This document shows, piece after piece, positions 34,001 through 45,843 of a DNA stretch of 64,000 nt. Origin of the DNA: Pseudocercospora fijiensis CIRAD86 (taxonomy: Eukaryota > Ascomycota > Dothideomycetes > Mycosphaerellales > Mycosphaerellaceae); NCBI RefSeq assembly GCF_000340215.1, contig NW_006921532.1, positions 8,305,735 to 8,369,734 of the forward strand, written 5' to 3'. Below the pieces are notes generated by a model. It made no database searches. It was not told where the DNA came from and saw only the letters and a program-made list of their open reading frames with translations. Every line of letters starts with the position of its first letter. Within the stretch, counting starts at the first letter, position 1. A program made the position numbers and the translations under genes.

Positions 34001-36539
34001 AATTATCGGGTTCGCTTAGATTACGTTACGAACACGCCTAGCTATATATATAGAGCAGACGAGAATGTCTACGCCCGACGTCTAGGACCGATTGAACTCT
34101 ACGATTAATTGTAATCGCTAGTTAGTATCCTTCGGTACCCTAGAGTTAAAAAGCTACGACTTTAGACTAGCCTTCTTGTACGCCTAGATAGAAGTGTTAG
34201 TATATTGCTTTAGCTCTTGTTTACGAACGTAGAGCTTACTAGATCGATAGTGTAAGCTACTATATTAGAATACCTTATTACTATAGCCTTATAGCCCTTA
34301 TTATCTTCAACGGTGTTAGCCGTCTGCTTCTTAAGCTCCGAGATAATGTCCTTAATGCGTAGGCTTTCTATAATCTCGTTAAGGGAGTAAGTATATAGGT
34401 CCTTTTTAGGCTTGCTTAGCTAGCCGAAAGAATCAATCTCCTTTGTCGTAAATTCTGTTTCCTACTCCTTAGTAGACAATAGCGCGTAGCCTTGCTTCTT
34501 TATCTCTTCGTTCTTATCCTTAAGGAACTTCTTAAGGCCCTTATTACAGTTCGCCCGTACCTAGTCGCTTATCCGAGTCGCTAAGGTAAGGCCGCCCTTA
34601 TCTTTAGATAGCAGAGTCGATAGGACAGTTTTGTTTCCGGCTCTACTAGAGCTATAGGAATTTGATTCTTCTAAAACCCCTAGCAATGTTTATTTCTGAA
34701 TCGATCCCCGGGTAATGTTTTACTCTAGCTTCTGCGTCCGTATAGTTAGTTTATCGATAATATCTCGACGTAGCTAGGTGTTTATAAGGTCCTCCGCTAC
34801 ATCCTCTAAGGGTCACTTCTTCTGTTAGGGTTTTGTTACGTTAGATAGCTAGGCCGATTTGTATATCCGCAGTATAAGAAGGTCCCTTAACACTAGTATA
34901 GGTAATTTAGCTGTAAGGATTTTAGGTTCCTTAAGGGAATTATTTTCTCTAAGGCTCTCCGCCTAAAGCTTTCTCGTAGCGACCGATTATCCTCTTAAAG
35001 CCCTCGCCTAGAGTCTTACCTCTAAACTCGTTATATACTTCAACTTCTTTTCCTAGGTAGGAATCTTAGACTCTCCTTATTGCTATAACGACCTAAGATG
35101 TCGAAGACTCTAAACTGTTCAACTATTAGCCTCTACGTTCTAGCGATTAGGGTACCTATTACGAAATACACTATACATTTCGTGTTATAGTTCCCGCTTA
35201 GCTTATAAAGCGTACTTATACTGTTTATATACATTCCAAATTCCTCGTTAGCCTCGTCTACTACGATAGCTCTAACTAGAAGAGTGTTATAGGTCGCGGT
35301 TTTCGAATTAGTCGAGCTATTTACGTAAGGCCTACCCTCTTAGGTCCTCCTAAGCTATATAGTCGTAATAGAGAAATTCTAGTTCTCGTAGGATATGTAG
35401 AAACTACCCTTTAGCACGAATACGAGCTTCTTATATAGACCGAGGGGCGCCTTAGTAATGATTAGATTTTACGTAGAGCCCGGCTAGCTAATTCCTTTCG
35501 GGTACTTATCTACCTTAGGAGTACGGACGCGATTAGCCCTAAAGCCTATTACGTCTGCCTTTTAAAGAGCTTAACACTATCCATTTCCTCTTTCGTATTA
35601 TCTATATTAGGCGGGCCGAAGCCGTAGAGTCTAATACCTAGCTCCTCGAAGTTCGTATAAGTAAGGAATTTCCCTATAGCGTCGGGTTTTAATACGACAG
35701 TTAGGCACAGAGCTATAATGCCTCTACGAAGCCTAAAACTACGCTATAGGTCGCGCTGCTTATATCTGTAGGGGATAGAGAACTTATTCGTAGATAGGCA
35801 TTCCGAATTTTCCGTACCCTATAGAAGGTATGCCTCTCTATTATTTTCTTCCAATCGTAGTCTTTAAGTATATCGGCAATCTGCCTATCGAAAACGAAGA
35901 CTATAAGTTGCTCTATAGTCTTGCCGAGACCTATAATATCGCCTAAGATTCCCTAGGCTTCTCGAGTATACTACGGTCGGCAGAATACAAGCTAAGTAGC
36001 TTTAGGCATATACTAGGCGCATAGCTTTACCTTAAAGCCCGGTAGGGGAATACGTATATACAGATATGCGAAAAGATACGGTACTAGTTGTAGGTATAGG
36101 CAGATGTGTTTAATATACGGTCCCTTTATCTACTCTAACTCGGTAGTATAACTCTAGTTAAGATCCCCTGCCTAGGTTTGCTTAATACAGTCGAGGAGCT
36201 CTTTATAGGTCTAACTTAGAATATAAGGGGTCGCCTCTGCCTACTCCTCTAGGTCGTCCGGCTCCGGATTGCCCGTATCTACATTAACCCTAGACCGAGC
36301 GCGTCTAGTAGTCCTGCTATTCCTTATAGGCTCCGAGTTAGTATTAGAATCGAGCGGCCTAGTACGAGTATAACGATCTCGTATACGTTTACCGCTATCT
36401 AACCCTCTTCCGTTTCTCGTTAGACTATTATTAAGACCTTTACTTAATCTATATATTTAGATAACTTTCTCGAGGAGCGAAGATCCCGGGTAGAGCTCCC
36501 GGCGCGGTAGTGTCTATAGTCGACTCTTAACTATTTTCC

Positions 36540-36935
36540 TTAAGTCTAGAACTTTAAGCATTCTTTTAAGATATAGAGGGTACGGCTAAAGTATTCGATG
36601 CGGTAGTGTTTGCAGTCGACCCTTAACTATTTTCCTTAAGTCTAGAACATTAAGCATTCTCTTAAGAATTCTCTTAAGGATTCTCTTAAGCATTCTCTTT
36701 AGGATTCTGTTAAGCATTCTCTTTAGGATTCTATTAAGCATTCTCTTAAGGATTCTCTTAAGGATTCTCTTAAGCATTCTCTTAAGGATTCTCTTAAGCA
36801 TTCTCTTAAGCATTCTCTTAAGCATTCTCTTAAGCATTCTCTTAAGCATTCTCTTAAGCATTCTCTTAAGTATTCTCTTAAGCATTCTCTTAAGCATTCT
36901 CTTAAGCATTCTCTTAAGTATTCTCTTAAGGCGTA
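36540..36935. repeat. 12-bp minisatellite (TTAAGCATTCTC-type), copy B
   Basis: Same 12-mer as in copy A at the equivalent place, with a different copy number and order of GCATTC/GGATTC variants, so the arrays changed independently after duplication. Confidence 0.9.
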
Positions 36936-38464
36936 GAGGATACGGCTAGAGCATTCGGCGCGGTAGTAGTTATAGTCGACGTATAACTATTTACATTAAG
37001 TCTAGAACCTTAAGCCTGCTATAAAGATACCGGCGTAGGGGTAGGCGGTAACTTAAGATCTCTAAGGTTAATAACCTTCGGTAGAACTCTACCGGATAGA
37101 ATAGGAGGCTTATCGTTAGGCGACGGTGTCGATGCCCTCAATTGCGAGCTAGTATACTACTATTGTAAAGCTTGCGATATCTCTAGATTAAATAGTAGCT
37201 TCTCTCTTAGCTATAAGTCTTCCGACTCTACTAAAGCTCTAGCAGTTATAGCGATCGGACTGCTCGTATTCGTTTTCCGCTTCTTCTCGATATACCTATT
37301 AATGTCTCGGCTAAATGTCGCGCGAGCCTTATTCTCGAATTTCTTGCTTGTCTACTCGATAAAATCTATCTCGTATTCTTATAGCTCCGCCTCCTAACCG
37401 ATAAATAGCAGAATTTTAATAGTAGCGGTATCGTATCTACTACACTTAGAGACGGCGGCTTCGAACTTACCGTTATCGGTAATCTTATTCGTATCGTCCT
37501 CGCCTAGGTTTACTACTACTATTACGATATCTAACTAGTTAGTAATGTAAAACTTAGACTCTAACTAACACTAGAGGCTATTGTACGACAAATTTGCGTA
37601 TAGCGATCTACGATTATATAAAGGTATAAATGTCTTAGGAGTCGTAGAAGGCGCTTACCTAAGATTTGCTACCTCTAGCATCGCAAATGGTCTATAGAAT
37701 AGCTATGCGACAAGCACTATATCTAACCGATCGACTACAGCTAGCGTAATAGTATAGGTATTCCTAGCCTAGTGCGTCTTATATCTTCTAATAGATGCAG
37801 TAAATATTAATCTTATTTATAGTATTAGGATTTTTCGACTAGTAGCAAAGTCTCGACTACCCTAATCCTAGACGCTGTCTATATCCCCGCCGCTAGGGTT
37901 TGCTTCTATTAGAAGGACTTCACTCGCCGCTTTGTTGTTTAATATTGTCTTTAATGCGCTCGCTAGCAATTTTGTAGGTCTTAGGCGGCGGCTAGACGAT
38001 AGCGTAGGTGTTTAGGTAGGCTCGCGCTTAAGAGTATCTTTAGAGCCTGCCTATTGCTTAATAAAGATAGACCACACTTTACGGATGTCGAATTACGATA
38101 CACCTAGACTAATAGCGCTGCTTAGGTAGCAGAGGCAAAATTCTACGGCGGCGCGATGCTGCTCCTTCTTGTTATTATTATCCTTCTAAGGGCCCTAATT
38201 TCTTATATAGCGATTAAGGACTTTCGCTTCCTTTATAGGCTTGTTTTGCTAACCTGTAGAATCCCATTAGCTATAAGCGTATATAATGCTTTGTCGTACT
38301 ATTTCCTACTATATAGTCAGAATGGTTTGCGGGTAGCGCGTCGTTATTAGGAACAAATAACTATACGACGAGTGTGTCGACATCGTCCTCCGTAAAGTTA
38401 TAGCGCTTAGCTGTTATAGCTAGTAGCGGCGTAACAGTATCCTGATTAGAGCTACTAACTTGTA

Positions 38465-38850
38465 AGAAGCTGCGACTTAAAGTTCTTGCCCTACCTAACT
38501 TTTACTTTAAATTTTAACTCAAAGTTTCTTCCCCCCTTACTTAAACCTTTTACTTAAAGTTTCTTTCGCCTTATTCAAACTTTTTACTTAAAGCTTTTTT
38601 CCCCTTACTTAAAACTTTTTACTTAAAGCTTTTTTCCCCTTACTCAAACTTTTTACTTAAAGCTTTTTTCCCCTTACTCAAACTTTTTACTTAAAGCTTT
38701 TTTCCCCTTATTTAAAACTTTTACTTAAAGCTTTTCCCCTAACTCAAACTTTTTACTTAAAGCTTTTCCCCTTATTCAAAACTTTTACTTATGTTTTTTT
38801 TTTCTTTCGCCTTACTTTAAACTTTTACTTAAAGTTTTTTTTTTTCGCCT
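38465..38850. repeat. 36-40 bp T-rich minisatellite, copy B only
   Basis: About ten units of the form TACTTAAAGCTTTTTTCCCC followed by TTACTCAAACTTTT, with T-run length variation. Copy A has unrelated sequence of about 300 bp at the matching place (about 26830-27150). Confidence 0.85.
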
Positions 38851-41109
38851 TACTGCTAATAACTACTACGAACAGATCCTTATTACAACTATAAGTATTT
38901 TAGACCTTTAATGTTACTCCTTACCCTTTCTAAATACTAAGTCTACCTCGCAATTAGGCTCTCGATGTTTTCTATATACACTAGTAGTACGTACTATAAA
39001 GTGCTTCCTAAACTGCTCGGTAGACAATCGTACAAGGTTAATACTATATCCTCTATCGCACAACAATAATGCTTTGCGATTATATGTTGCTCTTTCATCC
39101 GATATAATGTGATTAAGAACTATATATCGAATAAATGCTAGCCGATCTCCTTTAAAGCGGCAACCCTCCTTTCGGCACTCGAGGTAGTCTAGTCTATACT
39201 GTGCAACAATAAGGTTTATCTGCGTATAGACATTATCGCGTTCCTTATCTCTTAACTATAGTAGTTCTAGATAGGAAGGGTTATAGCGATAGTCCTTTCC
39301 TTTACGAGAGCGAACCTTTCTATTATAATAGTACTTCCGATCTAAGCTTTCGGGCTAACTCTCTCTAAAATTGTAGAATAGATTCCTATAAGAATTGTTC
39401 TTATATAGGTATAAAGAGATATATTGAAAATGCGACAAATACATATTAGATTAAGTAACTATAGCTAGAAAGCATACTACGAATACAGTTGCTACTTACA
39501 GCTTAAAATATATATAGAGGCTTCCCCGTTCGCTTTCAATAGTAGTATAAAACCAAATGCGTAATAGAAGGTTTAGGAGCAGTTAGCGAGTGAAAACTGT
39601 TATAAATATATCTTAGGTCGAACGCCTATATATTGAAGTTATAAAACGAGAAAATTCCGGAATTGCTTGTAAAGCGTTTGCCGGCTTTCCCGTCCCTTTT
39701 AAGTAGTAGTATATAGCTAAATTCGTAATAGAAGGTTTGCATCTTTTCGAAGTCGGTATCTGCAATCGCATGCTTACTACGATATTGCAGATTAAGGCCC
39801 AATCTAGAGAGGTAATATCCGAGGTGCTATGCCTATAGAGCGCGGTACCGGGAGGGATAGACGGGTCGCTAATTTATGTCTTCGCCGAAGAGCGTTATAT
39901 TATCTATAGAGGGTACGAAGGGCCTCGTAGTATAACTACGTCGCTCGTACTATCGAGAATGTTCCGTAGGTATAGTAATTGTATCGATACTATCGCCCCT
40001 AGCCTAGTCGTAATATATCTTTTGCTTAGAGTAGTAAGCTTATATAGATGCAATTAATGCCCGAGCGGATGCCCGAGCGGCTACGCCGAAGGATAGTTAA
40101 GCGGACTAATACCCGCCGATAGTAATGCGATCGCGGCCGGGAGCGATATATAAGCTCGTTAGTATATCTAGTATATTGCTAACTATAGCAGATATTCTAT
40201 AAGCAGTTCGAAAGGGTTTTACTATAGGCTTTCGTACTAGCCTCCGCGGCGTAGGTTGTAGGACTCTAAAGATATAAGGGTTAGTTATAGACTGCTCTAA
40301 GTTTTTTATTAACGGAGGAACGTAGGTAGCTCTATAGAGAGAGGAAGTATACGGGCCGCTATTATTCTCGTTATGCGGCTAGGATAGGGACATACTTACG
40401 TCGTAAAGCTAATCCTAGATAGCGCTATCCTATTTGTGCTTCTTTATAGGAAGTGTCTGCAATTCGCTATAAGTATCTGTATCGCGTTTCCTACCTCGTA
40501 CCGTTATATAAGACTACTGCTGCTTTAGGTATAGAATGTAAGACTAGTTATTATTTGGAGCTATTGTGCTAGCTCGTAGTCTGCCGCTAACTTGCTCGGC
40601 GTATATATTAGCGATACGTAGTCTCTAGAATAACGGGGGCGGCTAGAATTTTAGACTATTATCGGCAACCGGAGCAACTCCTATAAGATAGACAAGATCC
40701 TCTCTCGTTGTTCTTACTATCCTATACCTTTTTAGTATTTTCATAGCGGATACAAAATTCGATAGCGAGAATTCGGCGGTATAGTTGCACTTTAAGAAGC
40801 TCGTAAGCTTACCGAGCTATACGTACTTATCCTTATATCGCTCTAAGATATCGGTAATCGTATATATAAGAGCTACAACGGGTTAACGTTTTGTTATTAG
40901 AGAGGCTATATCGGATCTAAGATATAACTCTATATTAGGTCGAGTTAGGGAGACGGGTTCTATACCGTCTAGCGATCGCTTCGGCTACTAACTGTAAGTA
41001 GATACTAGAGAGGGTCCGTTACGAGGACTAGAGGTAAATAGTAGGCGTCGAGGAATTTTATCTCGTACCCTAGATACTAGGAGGTAAGCAGCTAACGTAC
41101 TACCGTAAA

Positions 41110-41490
41110 GAGTTAGCAAATCTTAACGAGCATTAAAGTCTTAACGAGCTACTAAAGGTCGAAGAGGGTACAAATCTTAACGAGTATTAAAGTCTTAACG
41201 AGCTACTAAAGGTCGAGGAGGCTACAAATCTTAACGAGCATTAAAGTCTTAACGAGCTACTAAAGGTCGAGGAGGCTGCAAATCTTAACGAGTATTAAAG
41301 TCTTAACGAGCTGCTAAACGTCGAGGAGGCTACAAATCTTAACGAGCATTAAAGTCTTAAGCAGCTAGCAAATCTTATAGAGCATTAAAGTCTTAAGTAG
41401 CCGGCAAATCTTAAGGAGAATTAAAGTCTTAAGGAGCCGGCAAATCTTAAGGAGAATCAAAGTCTTAAGGAGCCGGCAAATCTTAGGGGT
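41110..41490. repeat. Composite minisatellite, copy B
   Basis: Higher-order array: blocks combining AAATCTTAACGAGCATTAAA with GTCTTAACGAGCTACTAAAG recur about five times, then AAATCTTAAGGAG units. It is the counterpart of 29290-29700 in copy A with a different higher-order structure. Confidence 0.85.
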
Positions 41491-42268
41491 GCTCTAACTC
41501 TTAGTAGCGCTTCGACTGCTAGAGAGGAAGCTACTCTCTTCTCGACGATCTTAGCGCCTACTGTTTTCTCGACAGTCTCGGCGTCTACTCTTCCTCTTCC
41601 TCTTCCTCGGTATCGGGGCCGTACTATTCTAGGTATTCTTCTACTACCGCAGTACTAACATTCCTACGAATAGGTGCGCTAAAGTTTGTACTACGTAACC
41701 GGGTAGGCTAGGTAGGTTCTAACTCTTAAGCTCGTTACTTTAGTTCGGTAGATAGAGGTAGCGTATTACCCTATACGTCGATAGCAAGGCTAGTCTTCCG
41801 TGTGTTAGTAAGCGGGTATACTAACTCCCTAAGTGCTACTAACCTTCTTTCCGCTAGTACGTATACTTCCCGTCTATAACGTACGTAACTTCGCAGTAGC
41901 TTTCGAAAGTAACTGCTCTAGAGCCTTAATATAACGTTTAGTGTCCTTAAACTAACCGGCCTTGTTCTAGTTATTTCTATAGTTTGCAACCTCGCGCTAG
42001 TTGCGTTCTAGAATTAGAACATTAAGGCTAGATAACTGTTGCTTAATATTGTCTACTTGTTGCTTTAGGCGGTCGGCCTTTGCCCTCTAGCGCTCCTTTG
42101 TCCGTCGATTGTATATAGCTCGGTCTCCTACTATTACGAGTAGCCGTTAGGGGTTATGTGTAGGGTAGTATTAAAGATCTATATACAGATAGTGCCTCCC
42201 TATACCTAGCGTTTCTACTATGCGGGGCCGATCGGCGGGCTACCCCGGCTAGGGAACTTTAATCCTAT

Positions 42269-45200
42269 AGGTGTCTATATACCCCGATTAAGCGAGATAG
42301 CGGACGGGGATAATCCCCGTAAGCGGCAGCTAGCTTGAAAACGTTAGGTGTAAACTTTTTAAAGGTACGGATAATTCCTTTAGGCAGTATACTAGCTTTA
42401 ACTAGTTAGATCCTATTTTTAGGGATTACCCCTATCCGCTATCTCGCTTAATCGGGATATATTCTAGTACCGCTAAGGCCGTACGTCCCTTCGGAAGTAC
42501 GCGGTTCCTAATAATTATAACGAAACGTACCTGTTTTTAGCACTTCTTTAGGAATAGCGTAGCACCGCTAGTACCGCTAGCACTAATAGTACCTACTATT
42601 GCTACCGCTAGTACTGTTTTAGAGTAGGGCTAAAGTGTTAGTAAGCTGTTAGTAGTATAGCAAAATAGAGGTGTTGTTATAGCGCTCTTACCTTAATTGT
42701 CTCTCTATCTACTTTACTATCGCTATCGCTATCGCTATTATCGCGCTCGCTCTACCTACTCTTCTAATATCTGATTACTTAGTATCTATAGTAGCGGTTT
42801 ATCGTATTATTCTATAGCGCCTATCTACAGATTATAGTATAGCTTAAAGCGCCTATTCTACTATTATATATCGGCATTAGGCGGTAGTCGGATTAGCACA
42901 TTCTATAGAAGGTTCTCGGTCTAACTAAGGTCGCTATCGGCGGCGGTCTCGATAGTAGTTAAATAGCGTAAGCGGCTCGGAGTGGAAGGTACGAAGGGCG
43001 TAGAGGGTAGCATTTCCGCTATATATCGAGTTAGTAAGTAGTCGTCGCTTTTTAATATATACGGACTAATATATTAGATATTATTACCGCCGGCGGTTAA
43101 CTAGAAGCTATCTAATACGCGCGTAGTATTTTAAGTCGTAAGGAAGCCTAAGGGTTATAATAAGAATAGCGGCGGTTATTGCTATTACGGCAGTACCTAC
43201 TATTACGGTACCTACGGCATCTAGTATTATTATAACGATAATAGTAGTAGTTACTAACTAAACCTCGTCTTACTAATATAAGTCTCTAGATTAGCTATTA
43301 AGCTAAGAACCTACTTATTAATATCGTCGTCGTCTACTACTATATTATTATTAATAAAGGCGTCGCGTATCTAGTTAATCTACGCCTACAGGTTGTTATC
43401 GTTAGCTAAATCTATCTTCTCGAGCTACTATTTAATAGATAACTACTAAACGGCGTTACTAACTACCTCGGAATAGTGCTTATAGAGTTACTAAATATAG
43501 TCGTTATAGTCCTTCTTCGAGAGGTTATTTATTAACTCTGCCGCTCTTACTAGGCGGTAGAAGTCTTCCTTAAAGTTATTAATAATATTATAAAGGAGAA
43601 TATAGTAGTTACGCTCTAATACGCTGTTGCTAGCTCCTTCGAGGTTGTCCTATATAATAACGTCGTCGATAGGTATACGATTGCCGTTAAACTAGTCCTC
43701 GTAGACCGTAGAAGCGTTATTTACGCCTTAGCTGCTATCTATTAACTTCTAGCGGTCTACGTACCTATCTACCTACCTCCGAGATAGCTAATTGTCCTTA
43801 AACTCGCTATTAAATAGTATACAGTTACAGGGCTAGTACTAACTAAGGAAGAATAGGCATAGGCATTTAGAAGGTGTCTCCCTATTAACTAAAGGCTTAA
43901 ACCGAGACTAGGCAATAGTGCCTCGCTCGTAAGTCGTAGCGAGAGCGTGCTATATTATATTGCTTAGCTACCTTCTTTTATAGGAAGAAGGGTAGTTCTT
44001 AAAGCCTCGAATAGCTAAGATTGCGGAAGAGTAGCAATTGTAATATAGAAGCCTCTAAATCGTTAGCCTTGCTATACTAGTAGTCGTTAATATCTAGTAA
44101 GTAAGTAAGGGCTCCTATAAGAGACTATAGGTATATAGTAGATTCTTAGTTACGCTTATAGTAGGTATAATAGCCCTCGATATAGCTAGTTATCCGATCC
44201 TTCTAGGAAAGTTAGCTCTAGCTAATATATACGAATAGGAAGAAATAGCTGTGTTTACCTGCAAAACGCGTAGATTGCCCCGGCGAGCGTAGGTATACTA
44301 AAGCTCGGCGTACTAGACCGTCTATTCTCGTTAGAAATAGGGGAACAATATATCCTATCTTCTACCTAGTAACGAGTCTTCTACGAGTTATATCTATTAA
44401 CGAGCCCCTTCGCCGTCTTCTATAAAATATAGAGCGCTAAATAGAGCATCTTATGTCTTCTTGTAGCTACGTCTAATACTAAATTTCTTTCTTATTATCT
44501 CGACGATATAGCGCTAGTATAAGAATATAGCAACCTCGTTATTAAAGCTAATCCGGAAAGCAGCCTATTCGCTAGTAGAGTTATTAATAATCGTCTATTT
44601 AAGGTGCTAACTACTAGGCTTCTTGTGATCGGCCTACGAAGACAAGTACTAGAAGCTAGTCGTAAGGACGATAGTATACTAGCTCTTAACGAGCATATAA
44701 GCAATAGGTAGTTAGTTGTTATCCTTATCTCGTATAAATAGGTTAACTAGATAGAAGCTAGCGTTATTAGTATCGTATATTGCGTCTTAAGACAAGAACT
44801 CGCTATATCTCTTTAGCAACTTAATGCCCTTCTTAGTCGTATATACTATGCTATATTTAGGCCCTTTTAAGGTAGTTATAATAAAGACTTTATACCTATA
44901 ACTACGCTCGAGCGTACGTTCTTCTGCCTCTTTAATTTGCTTCGAAATAGCGCTCTTACTAGGTATAATATATCGCTTATCGCGGTAATAGTATAGCGAC
45001 TAGCGACTAAGGTTATATAGTGTTTAATAACTAGTCGACTTGCTACTAATATCGCCGTAGTTATTCGTAAGGAAGTCCTTTACTCGACTCGTCCGTAGCG
45101 ACTAATCTAGTAACTTCTAGCCTATCTCTTTAAGATAGTCGTTCGACCGCCGTATATTATATTATTAGAGGGTATAGGTATACTAATAGCGATAGTCGGT

Positions 45201-45773
45201 TCGCTTAATAACAACATTAATAGGAGAGCCTTGCTCGCTATCTTAATATATATTAACTACTAAGCTAACCTTATAATAGTTATTAGTAGCAAACTCGGGT
45301 TTGTAATAGCCTCTAGTAATACCTTCTATAGCGTTCTTCTTCTTATCCGCCGCCGTCCGTTTCGACTTAATATAGCGATAGTATGCCTTAGATATATACC
45401 TACTACTAGCGCGATCCTGCTTTACCTCCGTAACCTTATTACGACTATATATATTAGATATTAGCTTTATACTAACTAGGAAATCGTTATACGGCAATAG
45501 TATATCCTTCTTAGCGAAGAATAGCGTTTCTCGAAGAGCTTTAAATTTAGTATAGGCCTTAGTAGCGCTAGTAGGTGCTAGTTCTTCTATTATAGCGATA
45601 TTGCTAAAGTAGTAAAGGCGACGAGGTGCTAAATATTCCGAGAAGCCTAAAATTAAGCCTCGAACGTATACAAATTCGTAGGTCTTAGCGGGAATACAAA
45701 AACGTTATTATTTATAGGTTCTCTACGAAGCGAGTTAAGCGAGATTTAGCGAGGTGCTAGTATATAGACACCT
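42269..45773 (-). mobile_element. MULE-like DNA transposon with 8-bp target duplication
   Basis: Ends are the 14-bp inverted repeats AGGTGTCTATATAC (42269-42282) and GTATATAGACACCT (45760-45773), flanked on both sides by AATCCTAT (42261-42268 and 45774-45781). The 3,505-bp body is RIPed. The minus strand carries a degraded DDE transposase with DAIYDTNNASFYLVNLFIRD (near 44730-44790), which resembles the first-Asp block of MULE transposases. An upstream open piece of 84 codons at 45497-45243 is probably its N-terminal region. An 8-bp duplication also fits hAT elements, but the protein favours MULE. Confidence 0.75.
42283..42456. repeat. Inverted repeat (hairpin-forming) inside the left end of the 42.3-kb element
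   Basis: A perfect 22-bp inverted pair lies at 42283-42304 and 42435-42456, and the match continues imperfectly inward to arms of about 39 bp with a spacer of about 95 bp. It is subterminal in the element, where transposase binding sites often lie (inference). Confidence 0.7.
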
Positions 45774-45843
45774 AATCCTATATAGCACTTATGCGCTTTA
45801 ATTGTTCTCGGTAGTAGTCTGTATTCTGCTAACACCTCGATTA

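Larger units (their letters stand above)
34050..40800 (-). pseudogene. Zinc-finger / SNF2-type helicase remnant, copy B
   Basis: Same architecture as copy A and similarly broken by TAG codons. Reading from the minus-strand 5' side: the finger-like segment near 39150, a minisatellite interruption at 38465-38850, the 12-bp basic repeat at 36655-36930, SNF2 motif I (ILGDIIGLGKTIEQL) near 35930 and motif II (IVVDEANEE) near 35265. Frameshifts relative to copy A occur. No intact product is possible. Confidence 0.6.
34000..41912 (-). repeat. Large direct repeat, copy B (SNF2-helicase unit)
   Basis: Second copy of the unit described for 22377-30118. The left end runs into gypsy-derived sequence; the right end stops matching copy A at about 41912. 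The helicase remnant on the minus strand retains motif I (about 35905-35955), the DEAN-type motif II (about 35245-35290) and the finger-like block (about 39105-39185), all in the order seen in copy A. Confidence 0.85.

Noticed and set aside
42269..45773. hAT superfamily assignment
   Set aside because: The 8-bp duplication alone fits hAT, but the transposase remnant (DAIYDTNN block) fits MULE better and no hAT dimerisation motif was seen.
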